Positions 1-5,250 of a stretch of 6,419 nucleotides of DNA are shown here, piece after piece; position 1 is the stretch's first letter, and each line of letters begins with the position of its first letter. This DNA is from Candidatus Bathyarchaeota archaeon. Lineage in GTDB: Archaea; Thermoproteota; Bathyarchaeia; TCS64. The stretch is from NCBI GenBank assembly GCA_030691555.1, contig JAUYEB010000212.1, positions 1 to 6,419 on the forward strand, read 5' to 3'. A program made the translations under genes and the position numbers. The notes below the pieces were generated by a model. That model made no database searches, had not been told where the DNA came from, and was given only the letters and a program-made list of their open reading frames with translations.

Positions 1-303
1 GCCCCTCTCGGCGACCCTCGCGGCTATCTCGCACTCCATCCTTACCGCCCAGTCGGTGGCGTAGATGGCCTCTATCTCTACGCCGGGCTCGCGTAGGAGG
101 TAGTCGATGTGCCAGTGGGCGACCCTCCCCTCCCCCCTGCTGGTCCTGAGGTGCCTGGCTAGGCGTGGTAGGAGGCTGTTCAGGGCCGAGCCCACGTAGA
201 CGTAGCGCCCCTTGGGGAAGGCGATGGCGCCGAGGGAGCCGACCCTGATCCCTGTCTGCCTCTTCACCCTCACGCAGAGACAGTAGCTCCCCCGGGTGAC
301 CAC
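1..303 (-). CDS. DUF123 / Uri-type GIY-YIG nuclease domain protein (partial, 3' end beyond left edge)
   Basis: Read on the minus strand, 101 codons are visible before the gene leaves the window. The N-terminus has a GSY motif (residues 5-7), then GRYVYVGSA (32-40), which are the GIY and YIG strands. Next come LPRLARHLR (45-53) with the conserved Arg/His helix, HWHIDYLL (63-70) and a late CE pair (91-92). This order is typical of the DUF123 branch of the GIY-YIG superfamily, often named Uri superfamily endonuclease. Members are about 130-150 residues, so some 30-50 C-terminal residues are probably missing. The cellular substrate is not known; DNA cleavage or repair is inferred from the fold. 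I chose GTG at 303-301 as the start because a TATA-like TTTTTTAAG lies about 26 bases upstream, giving a leaderless message beginning near this codon. The frame is open further upstream, but that part would overlap the promoter. Family call is firm; start moderately so. Confidence 0.85.
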   Translation of the reverse strand, partial: MVTRGSYCLCVRVKRQTGIRVGSLGAIAFPKGRYVYVGSALNSLLPRLARHLRTSRGEGRVAHWHIDYLLREPGVEIEAIYATDWAVRMECEIAARVAERG

Positions 304-324
304 GACGGAGAAGCTGCCTCTCGG

Positions 325-336
325 CTTAAAAAATGG
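325..336 (-). promoter_or_regulatory. TATA-like box of the DUF123 nuclease gene
   Basis: On the minus strand this reads CCATTTTTTAAG, an A/T-rich box in otherwise G+C-rich DNA. Its centre is about 26 bases from the GTG at 303, the normal archaeal distance from TATA box to transcription start. It therefore predicts a transcript with little or no leader. This is inference from sequence and spacing only. Confidence 0.5.
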
Positions 337-368
337 GCTACACGGGATTGGGCAGACCGACCTGCCTG

Positions 369-380
369 CAAAGTTTTTTC
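369..380 (+). promoter_or_regulatory. TATA-like box of the class V PLP enzyme gene
   Basis: The A/T-rich run CAAAGTTTTTTC lies about 30 bases before the ATG at 406. Together with the minus-strand box at 325-336 it makes a compact divergent promoter region. There is no good GGTGA-type ribosome site before the ATG (only TGATC at 399-403, too close), so a leaderless or very short-leader transcript is likely. A GCGC-AAT-GCGC inverted repeat at 382-392 sits between the box and the start codon. Confidence 0.4.
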
Positions 381-405
381 GGCGCAATGCGCTGTAGCTG
401 ATCAC

Positions 406-1581
406 ATGGTTCTCAAGCTCAGGGACGATTGGCCCCTTCTCAGGGGTAAGATACACTTCGACACGGCCACCACGGGCGCCGCGCCCGCCTCCACCCTCAA
501 GATAATGGGGGAGTACGTCGCCGACGTCACCGCCATGTTCCGCGGTGAGCGCCCCTGGCAGAGCGGCACCGCCGACTGGGCGAAGCGCCGCCTAAACTCG
601 AAGAAGCTCTTCGCCGAGGTCATCGGCGGCGGGGAGGAGGAGGTCGCCTTCATCCCCAACGCCACCGCGGGCATCAACACCGCCCTAAGCATGGTCCCCG
701 TCAAACGGGGCAGCAACATAGTCTGCACCAACCTCAGCTACCCCATGACCGCCACGGTCGTCAACAAGCAGAGGGACCGCGGCGCCAGGCCCAAGTTCAT
801 AAAGAACAAGAAGGGCGTCGTCACCCTGGAGCAGTTCGAGAAGGCCGTAAACGACAGGACCGCGGCGGTCGTCGTCGACCAGCCGAGCTGGTTCAACGGC
901 TACCTCCACGACCTAAAGGGCCTCGCCGAGGTCTGCCACGCCCACGGCGCCAAGCTCGTCGTCGACGGCACACAGTGCGTCGGCAGCCTCGCCTGGGAGG
1001 CCGACCGCTGGGGCGTCGACTTCGTCGCCACCAGCACCTACAAGTGGCTCATGGGAGGCCACTACGGCCAGTCCGCCGGCTTCCTCTTCGTATCCAAGCC
1101 CAACATCGACGCGACGCAGCCCGTCTACGTCGGCGAGAAGACCCTCCCACCCGAGGTGGGGGAGAGGAACACCATCGACGAGTTCACCCTCTACGACTAC
1201 ACGCCCCGCAAGGGCATAGAGCGCATCGAGGTCTTCCCCCGCCAGGAGATCAGCTACGTCGCCGTCGAGAACTCGATGAGGGTGCTCCTCGCCCACGGGA
1301 AGAAGGCGGTGGAGAGGCAGGTCAGGGACGTCGACAACGCCCTCATCGAGGAGCTCACGAAGAGGCACTTCAGGCTCCAGACCCCGAGGGAGGAGGAGCG
1401 GAGGATATACGTCAACGTCCAGGTCCCCGACTACAAGGCGGTGGGCGAGAAGCTACTCGCCAGGAACATCTACGTCGCGCCGAGGATCGGCGGGCTCCGC
1501 ATAAGCCCCCACTTCTACAACACCGAGGAGGAGGCCGTCGCCCTCGTGAAGGCCCTACGCGAGGTCACGAAGCCCCGGTAA
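406..1581 (+). CDS. Class V aminotransferase-family PLP-dependent enzyme (Csd / isopenicillin-N-epimerase-like)
   Basis: A 391-residue fold-type I PLP enzyme, full length for the family. Visible cofactor-site residues: PNATAGI (84-90) for the phosphate, VVDGTQ (185-190) with Asp187 facing the pyridine nitrogen and Gln190 beside it, and TSTYKWLMGG (209-218) with Lys213 forming the internal aldimine. The C-terminal GGLRISPHFYNT (362-373) carries Arg365, which in the family binds the substrate carboxylate. The sequence resembles proteins annotated as cysteine desulfurase, selenocysteine lyase, kynureninase or isopenicillin-N epimerase. The small-domain loop (about 320-360), where SufS/NifS proteins carry the persulfide Cys, has no cysteine. 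A classical sulfur-donating role is therefore unlikely and the substrate is undetermined. Likely cytoplasmic. The ATG at 406 lies about 30 bases from a TATA-like box. purD follows after 48 bp on the same strand. Fold and cofactor use are firm; the reaction is not known. Confidence 0.88.
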   Translation: MVLKLRDDWPLLRGKIHFDTATTGAAPASTLKIMGEYVADVTAMFRGERPWQSGTADWAKRRLNSKKLFAEVIGGGEEEVAFIPNATAGINTALSMVPVKRGSNIVCTNLSYPMTATVVNKQRDRGARPKFIKNKKGVVTLEQFEKAVNDRTAAVVVDQPSWFNGYLHDLKGLAEVCHAHGAKLVVDGTQCVGSLAWEADRWGVDFVATSTYKWLMGGHYGQSAGFLFVSKPNIDATQPVYVGEKTLPPEVGERNTIDEFTLYDYTPRKGIERIEVFPRQEISYVAVENSMRVLLAHGKKAVERQVRDVDNALIEELTKRHFRLQTPREEERRIYVNVQVPDYKAVGEKLLARNIYVAPRIGGLRISPHFYNTEEEAVALVKALREVTKPR

Positions 1582-1619
1582 ACCCTTTTCTTCCCGGCGC
1601 GGGTGTTTCTATCGAACCC

Positions 1620-1627
1620 AGGTGGTC
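1620..1627 (+). promoter_or_regulatory. Ribosome binding site selecting the purD start
   Basis: AGGTGGTC ends two bases before the ATG at 1630 and partly matches the archaeal anti-Shine-Dalgarno complement (GGAGGTGATC). It supports the ATG at 1630 over the in-frame GTG at 1603, which would add nine residues ahead of the conserved first beta strand. A TTTTCTT run at 1586-1592 could be either a weak TATA-like box for purD or a U-rich termination tract for the upstream gene. Confidence 0.5.
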
Positions 1628-1629
1628 GC

Positions 1630-2868
1630 ATGAAGGTCCTATTGGTGGGCAACGGCGCGAGGGAGCACGCCATGGCCAAGAAGCTCCACGCGGACGGGGC
1701 GGAGCTCGTCTCCGCCATGTCCAAGAGGAACCCCGGCATCGCGGCCATCAGCAAGCGCGTCGAGATAATCGACATCAACAAGCACGGCGACTACGACCGC
1801 TTCAGGGGCGTCGACATAGCCTTCATCGGCCCCGAGGCACCGCTCGCGGAGGGGATCGCCGACCACCTCAACGCCCTCGGGGTCCCCGTAGTGGGGCCGA
1901 GGAAGAGCCTCGCCCGCCTAGAGTGGAGCAAGAGCTACGCGCGCCTCCTCCTCCAGGAGAACGGCATCCCGGGGAACCCCGAGTTCAGGGTCTGCCGGGA
2001 CCTCTCCGAGGTCAGGACTTTCCTGAGGGACCACCCGAACGTGGCCGTGAAGCCCGAGGGACTCACCGGCGGGAAGGGGGTCAGGCTGACCGGCGAACAG
2101 CTCCGCTCGCCCCGGGAGGTCGAGGACTACGCCTCCGAGTGCATCAGGAACGACGGCCTCGTCGTCCTCGAGGAGAAGCTAGGGGGCAAGGAGTTCACCC
2201 TCCAGGCCTTCGTCGACGGTAAGCGCGTCGAGGTGATGCCCCTCGTCCGGGACTTTAAGCGCGCCTACGACGGCGACAAGGGCCCCAACACGGGGAGCAT
2301 GGGGAGCTACAGCTGCCCCGACCACGGCCTCCCCGACCTCCCCGCCTCCGCCGTGAGGAAGGGGGCGGAGATCATGAAGGCGACAGTCTCGAAGCTGGCG
2401 GAGTCCGTGGGCGAGTACCACGGCTTCCTCTACGGCGGATTCATGAACACCGACGCGGGCGTCTACCTCATCGAGTACAACGCCCGCCTCGGCGACCCCG
2501 AGGCCATAAACGTCCTCGCCCTCCTCGACGACTCCCTCATAGAGACCGGCTTCAAGATAGTCGAAGGCAAGCTCAGCAAGCCGACCTTTAAGAAGGAGGC
2601 GACGGTCTGCGTCTACGTCGTCCCCGAGGGCTACCCGGACAACCCGAGGAGGGACCAGCCCATCGTCGTCGGGAAGCTGAGGCACTCGGAGCCCTACTAC
2701 GCCTCCGTCTACGAGGAGGGAGGAGTCGTAAGGACGACGGGGAGCAGGGCGGTGGCGCTGCTGGCCCGGGGCGGGTCGGTGGCCGAGGCGCGGGAGAGGG
2801 TCTACTCGGACGCGCCGGCCGTCAAGGGCGCCCTCTACTACCGGCGCGACATCGCCGCAGGGGTCTAA
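1630..2868 (+). CDS. purD: Phosphoribosylamine--glycine ligase (GAR synthetase)
   Basis: This cytoplasmic ATP-grasp enzyme joins glycine to 5-phosphoribosylamine with ATP to give glycinamide ribonucleotide, the second step of de novo purine synthesis. The 412-residue product shows all expected blocks: N-terminal MKVLLVGNGAREHA (1-14), the ATP-binding loop KPEGLTGGKGV (141-151), FKRAYDGDKGPNTGSMGSYS (209-228), and the metal-binding EYNARLGDPE (282-291) with Glu282 and Asn284. A C-terminal domain follows. The length is near the usual 410-430. Compared with the common bacterial forms, GGMG is GSMG and FGDPE is LGDPE; I take these as lineage variants, since the catalytic residues are intact. The start at 1630 begins exactly at the conserved first strand and has a ribosome site in front. 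The PLP enzyme lies 48 bp upstream and scpB about 54 bp downstream; no other purine genes are in the window. Confidence 0.97.
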   Translation: MKVLLVGNGAREHAMAKKLHADGAELVSAMSKRNPGIAAISKRVEIIDINKHGDYDRFRGVDIAFIGPEAPLAEGIADHLNALGVPVVGPRKSLARLEWSKSYARLLLQENGIPGNPEFRVCRDLSEVRTFLRDHPNVAVKPEGLTGGKGVRLTGEQLRSPREVEDYASECIRNDGLVVLEEKLGGKEFTLQAFVDGKRVEVMPLVRDFKRAYDGDKGPNTGSMGSYSCPDHGLPDLPASAVRKGAEIMKATVSKLAESVGEYHGFLYGGFMNTDAGVYLIEYNARLGDPEAINVLALLDDSLIETGFKIVEGKLSKPTFKKEATVCVYVVPEGYPDNPRRDQPIVVGKLRHSEPYYASVYEEGGVVRTTGSRAVALLARGGSVAEARERVYSDAPAVKGALYYRRDIAAGV

Positions 2869-2875
2869 TCCACAC

Positions 2876-2884
2876 AAGTTAATA
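2876..2884 (+). promoter_or_regulatory. TATA-like box of scpB
   Basis: AAGTTAATA lies in the short purD-scpB gap and would place the transcription start near 2905-2908. That leaves a short leader containing the GGTGA site at 2913-2917. Suggests scpB has its own promoter. Confidence 0.4.
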
Positions 2885-2912
2885 GGAAACACCGGTCAGG
2901 ACATAGTAAACA

Positions 2913-2917
2913 GGTGA
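2913..2917 (+). promoter_or_regulatory. GGTGA ribosome binding site deciding the scpB start
   Basis: GGTGA is the canonical archaeal Shine-Dalgarno core. Five bases separate it from the TTG at 2923, the usual spacing. It overlaps the alternative GTG start at 2914, which has no ribosome site of its own. This is why the TTG is preferred. Confidence 0.5.
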
Positions 2918-2922
2918 CATGG

Positions 2923-3489
2923 TTGAGCAGCGGAAGGGACGACAGGCTCGCGCGCCTCGAGGCGGTCCTCTACGCCTCGGGCAGGCCCCTCAGCCTCGCC
3001 ACCATAGTCGCCCACCTCAGGCTCGAGAACGAGCAGGAGGCCAAGCAGCTCACCCTCCGCCTCGGCGAGATATACGAGCAGGACGGCAGCCCCCTCGAGG
3101 TCCGGCACCTCCCCGAAGACAGGGTGGTAATCCAGTTAAAGACCGACTACACGAGGGAGGCCCGGAAGTTCAGCATACGCCCCCTCCTCACCGCGGGGCC
3201 GCTCCGAACCCTCAGCTACATCGCCTACAACCAGCCCATAGAGCAGAGGGAGGTCGCCATCGCCCGCGGCAGCCAGGCCTACCAGCACATAAAGCAGCTC
3301 GTCCAGCTCGGCTTCGTCGACAGGGAGAAGGGGAAGGGCAGGGCGAAGCTCCTGAAGACGACGGACGACTTCGCCGACACCCTCGGCCTCAGCAGGGACC
3401 GCTCAAACATGAAGCGGCAGCTCCGCAGCCTCTTCCACAGGCTCGAGACCGAGGACCTGCAGAAGCAGGAGAAGCAGAAAGACCTGTAA
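2923..3489 (+). CDS. scpB: Segregation and condensation protein B (ScpB)
   Basis: ScpB is a dimeric winged-helix protein that binds the kleisin ScpA and acts with SMC in chromosome compaction and segregation. The 188-residue product has the family's normal length and layout. The first winged helix includes LEAVLYASGRPLSLATI (about 11-27). The second carries LRTLSYIAYNQPIEQREVA (about 94-112), matching the bacterial LETLAIIAYxQPI block. A downstream GRAKLLKTTDDFADTLGL (about 141-158) corresponds to the GRPxLYxTTxxFLxxFGL block. The last 25 residues are charged and probably flexible. The start is taken as TTG 2923 because GGTGA precedes it; GTG 2914 would add three residues. An ATG at 2919 is in a different frame. 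Neither scpA nor smc is adjacent, although they often are in other genomes. Downstream, a T-rich tract and a sharp fall in G+C mark the end of this block. Confidence 0.9.
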   Translation: MSSGRDDRLARLEAVLYASGRPLSLATIVAHLRLENEQEAKQLTLRLGEIYEQDGSPLEVRHLPEDRVVIQLKTDYTREARKFSIRPLLTAGPLRTLSYIAYNQPIEQREVAIARGSQAYQHIKQLVQLGFVDREKGKGRAKLLKTTDDFADTLGLSRDRSNMKRQLRSLFHRLETEDLQKQEKQKDL

Positions 3490-3508
3490 TAATTTTTATT
3501 ATTTTATT
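3488..3508 (+). terminator. T-rich terminator-like tract after scpB
   Basis: Directly after the scpB stop the strand becomes a run of T-rich clusters (ATTTTT, ATT, ATTTT, ATT). Archaeal RNA polymerase terminates on oligo-T without needing a hairpin, so this probably ends the scpB transcript. It is also the left edge of the A+T-rich island. Confidence 0.45.
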
Positions 3509-3567
3509 GGAGTGATATTTTGGACAAAAAGTTAAATGTAAATTAAATATGTTTTCAATGGATCAAA

Positions 3568-3816
3568 TTGATACTTGCAGATGAAATCAGGTTATTTGTA
3601 TACAATAACTATGTTTCCCCCGCTAGAAAAAAGGGGTTAAACCAGATCACAGTAAGGGCTGGGGAAATTCATACTCAAATGGGTCTGTCTCAGAGACTTC
3701 CCGCTGTATGTAGTGCATTAGGGACTAAAAAAATCGAAACTGAATTTAATATCTCTAGAATTGAAATCAAAGGACCTGTTAATGGTTCAAATACGTTTTT
3801 TACATATAAAGTTTAA
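3568..3816 (+). CDS. Small winged-helix-like protein of unknown function, probably acquired
   Basis: An 82-residue, A+T-rich ORF that I do not recognise with certainty. The pattern is an N-terminal helix (ADEIRLFVYNNYVSPARKKG), a strand (QITVRAGEIH, 26-35), a helix with MGLSQRLPAVCSALGT (38-53), then strands ending in GPVNGSNTFFTYKV. This resembles a helix-turn-helix followed by a beta wing. The blocks RAGEIH, RLPAVCSALG and GPxxGxNTxFTY look like conserved family motifs rather than random coding. I have a weak recollection of similar short ORFs in archaea and near restriction genes; this is not verified. The TTG start is uncertain: no ribosome site precedes it, a TAA lies in frame at 3544, and an ATG at 3558 is out of frame by one base, so the 5' end may be damaged. 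Codon use is unlike every neighbour, which suggests transfer. A DNA-binding role is inference from predicted fold only. Confidence 0.6.
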   Translation: MILADEIRLFVYNNYVSPARKKGLNQITVRAGEIHTQMGLSQRLPAVCSALGTKKIETEFNISRIEIKGPVNGSNTFFTYKV

Positions 3817-3822
3817 ACATTT

Positions 3823-3834
3823 TTCAATATTGAA
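3823..3834. repeat. 12-bp perfect palindrome TTCAATATTGAA
   Basis: A perfect inverted repeat without a loop lies 7 bp after the stop of the small ORF. A second palindrome, GTTTAAAC (3811-3818), overlaps that stop codon. With no loop, neither is a good hairpin. In A+T-rich DNA such palindromes arise by chance fairly easily, so a protein-binding site is only a possibility. Confidence 0.4.
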
Positions 3835-3843
3835 TATTTACGC

Positions 3844-3862
3844 TTCTTTTTCTATTTTTTTT
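3844..3862 (+). terminator. T-rich terminator-like tract after the small ORF
   Basis: The plus strand reads TTCTTTTTCTATTTTTTTT, the longest T-rich run in the window, about 28 bases after the small ORF's stop. It fits an archaeal oligo-T terminator and would insulate the small gene from the hydrolase gene downstream. Confidence 0.5.
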
Positions 3863-3912
3863 AGCTTAATTGCATAGCAGGTTTCTTTCCCTAATTTTTA
3901 ATTAATGAAAAT

Positions 3913-3920
3913 GATATATT
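3913..3920 (+). promoter_or_regulatory. Probable TATA box of the C45 hydrolase gene
   Basis: GATATATT is a good archaeal TATA box and would place transcription start near 3940-3945, just before the GGTGAT ribosome site and the TTG at 3953. A second candidate, TAATTTTTAATTAA (3892-3905), would start transcription near 3922. Both predicted start points lie downstream of the ATGs at 3905 and 3911, which argues against those as translation starts. Confidence 0.45.
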
Positions 3921-3943
3921 CTTATTCGACTCAAATCCAATGC

Positions 3944-3949
3944 GGTGAT
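3944..3949 (+). promoter_or_regulatory. GGTGAT ribosome binding site deciding the C45 hydrolase start
   Basis: GGTGAT lies three bases before an in-frame TTG at 3953, matching the GGTGA-TTG arrangement in front of scpB. The composition switches from A+T-rich to G+C-rich at this same point, as expected at a promoter-to-gene boundary. Confidence 0.5.
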
Positions 3950-3952
3950 GTT

Positions 3953-5035
3953 TTGCCCGGCCCCTTCCCCTACGTAGTTCTCTCCGGCTCCCCCCGCGAG
4001 TGCGGCGTCCAGTACGGAAAAGCCTCGAAGAGGCAGATCCGCGCCAACGTCGACTACTACCTCGGCCTCTGGGGCCGCATCTGCGGCATGACAAAGAAGG
4101 AGGCGCTGGGGAAGGCGGCGTCCACGGCGGACCCGATAAGGAGGTACGACGCGGGCATCTACGAGGAGATCGAGGGGATTGCGGAGGGCTCCGGCTGCAG
4201 GCTCGACGAGATACTCGCCCTCAACACGCGCTACGAGCTCCTCTTCAGCCAGGTCAGGGTGGCGCCCGACGGGTGCACCGCCCTCGCCGCCCTCCCCGAC
4301 GCGACCGTCAACGGTCACACGATACTCGCCCAGAACTGGGACTACCGCCCAGGCATGAAGGAGGGCTGCGTGACCCTCGAGATCCACCAGGAGGGGAAGC
4401 CGGGGGTCCTCCTCCACACCGAGGCCGGGGCCGTCGGCCACAAGGGGGTGAACTCCAAGGGCGTGGGCATCGTCCTCAACGCCCTGGTCAGCGACAGGGA
4501 CTCCTTCGAGCCGTGCCCCCCGATCCTCGTCCAGTGCAGGAAGGCGCTGAACAGCGCGGGGATTAACCAGGCACTGATGGCGGTGCTCACGGCGAGGCGG
4601 AGCGTCTCCTCCAACGTGATAGTCGCCCAGGCGGGCGGCGTAGCCGTCGACCTCGAGATGACCCCCCTCGACACCTCGATAATAACGCCGAGCAACGGAT
4701 TCGTCGCCCACACAAACCACCTCATAGGGGCGAGGAGCCTCACCGTCCGAGACAGGTTCGTCTCCCAGATACCAAACACGATCTACCGGCTGACGCGGAC
4801 GCAGGACAGCCTCCGCCGCTGGGAGGGGCGCATAAGCGTTGAGGGGGTGAAGGAGATGCTCCGCGACCACTTCGGGAGGCCCTACAGCGTCTGCACCCAC
4901 CCCGACGAGTCGATGGAGGAGGACATGAGGGGGGAGACCCTCGCCTCCGTGATCATGGACCTCGACGAGCGGAGCCTGCACATCACGAAGGGGCCACCCT
5001 GCCTCAGCGACTACGAGAAGCTCACACTCGCCTAG
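3953..5035 (+). CDS. C45-family autoproteolytic acyltransferase/hydrolase (AAT, isopenicillin-N acyltransferase-like)
   Basis: An Ntn-hydrolase of the acyl-CoA:6-aminopenicillanate acyltransferase family (peptidase family C45). Numbered from TTG 3953 (360 residues), the family landmarks are GSPRECGVQYG (12-22), IEGIAEGSG (73-81), the cleavage-site nucleophile in DGCT with Cys108, QNWDY (127-131), VNSKGVGIVLNAL (166-178) and HTNH (253-256). The proenzyme is expected to cut itself between Gly107 and Cys108, leaving Cys108 as the N-terminal catalytic residue. In the fungal acyltransferase this is Cys103, so the shorter start fits well. Members hydrolyse or transfer acyl groups on amides; penicillin synthesis is not implied and the substrate is unknown. 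There is no signal peptide, so it is probably cytoplasmic. An alternative ATG at 3905 would add 16 A+T-rich codons that lie over the likely promoter. A 378-codon antisense frame covers the gene and is a composition artefact. Confidence 0.88.
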   Translation: MPGPFPYVVLSGSPRECGVQYGKASKRQIRANVDYYLGLWGRICGMTKKEALGKAASTADPIRRYDAGIYEEIEGIAEGSGCRLDEILALNTRYELLFSQVRVAPDGCTALAALPDATVNGHTILAQNWDYRPGMKEGCVTLEIHQEGKPGVLLHTEAGAVGHKGVNSKGVGIVLNALVSDRDSFEPCPPILVQCRKALNSAGINQALMAVLTARRSVSSNVIVAQAGGVAVDLEMTPLDTSIITPSNGFVAHTNHLIGARSLTVRDRFVSQIPNTIYRLTRTQDSLRRWEGRISVEGVKEMLRDHFGRPYSVCTHPDESMEEDMRGETLASVIMDLDERSLHITKGPPCLSDYEKLTLA

Positions 5036-5051
5036 CATCCGGATAGTAATC

Positions 5052-5059
5052 TTTTATAA
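5052..5059 (+). promoter_or_regulatory. TATA box of the 43-residue membrane protein gene
   Basis: TTTTATAA, the clearest TATA box in the window, lies about 33 bases before the ATG at 5089. Predicted transcription start is about 5082, giving a leader of only a few bases. It separates this small gene from the C45 hydrolase transcript. Confidence 0.55.
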
Positions 5060-5088
5060 CCGCCTTTACGGGGGTCACTCCGATAGCC

Positions 5089-5220
5089 ATGGCGGAGCAA
5101 CCGAGTACGCTCGCAATCGTGGCCCTCGTCGTGGGGCTCATACCGGGGGCCTACTTCGTCTGGCTCGTCGTGAAGGGGCTCATACTCTCCCTCAGGCGGG
5201 GGAAGGACGAGGACCTCTAG
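5089..5220 (+). CDS. 43-residue single-pass membrane protein, function unknown
   Basis: ATG to TAG encodes 43 residues, too short for many gene callers. The order is a polar N-terminus (MAEQPST), a hydrophobic segment of about 26 residues (8-34) with a Pro-Gly pair at 19-20, then a positively charged stretch (LRRGK, 35-39) and an acidic end (DEDL). By the positive-inside rule the C-terminus should be cytoplasmic. Support for a real gene: a strong TATA box at the right distance, the same G+C-rich third-position bias as its neighbours, and a coherent membrane topology. It lies between the C45 hydrolase and the AIM24-family gene, 68 bp before the latter, with separate promoters. I recognise no family. 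A role as a subunit or small regulator of a membrane complex is possible but unsupported. Confidence 0.65.
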   Translation: MAEQPSTLAIVALVVGLIPGAYFVWLVVKGLILSLRRGKDEDL

Positions 5221-5250
5221 CTACATAGTCCATATTATACCTCTGTCGTC

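Larger units (their letters stand above)
3487..3950. other. A+T-rich island with abrupt boundaries
   Basis: G+C falls sharply right after the scpB stop and rises again near 3950, inside the first codons of the longer reading of the next gene. Two hand-counted lines of the island's coding part have 42% and 30% G+C, against well over 60% in the flanking genes. The island holds one 82-residue ORF, T-rich tracts on both sides and two perfect palindromes (3811-3818 and 3823-3834). I see no transposase, integrase, tRNA or flanking direct repeat. Recent transfer of a short segment, or a long promoter region carrying a foreign gene, are both possible. Confidence 0.75.

Noticed and set aside
975..2222. 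A 415-codon plus-strand frame spanning the class V enzyme and purD
   Set aside because: The product is a low-complexity Arg/Pro/Gly/His-rich string and overlaps two well-supported genes in another frame.
2179..2892. A 237-codon minus-strand frame over the 3' part of purD
   Set aside because: Shadow of purD with Val/Leu/Asp/Gly-rich composition, no start signal and no motifs.
2919..3515. A 198-codon frame starting with ATG over scpB
   Set aside because: The ATG looks attractive after GGTGA, but the product is Arg/Pro/Gln/Gly-rich without domain motifs, whereas the neighbouring frame is clearly ScpB.
3811..3834. The two palindromes as a hairpin terminator or attachment site
   Set aside because: Neither has a loop, they are in A+T-rich DNA where such matches are common, and no second copy at the other island edge was found.
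3902..5038. A 378-codon open frame antisense to the whole C45 hydrolase gene
   Set aside because: It exists because G+C-rich codons on one strand rarely make stops on the other. Its product is rich in Val, Asp, Gly, Leu and Ala without recognisable motifs, and the plus-strand gene carries full family landmarks.
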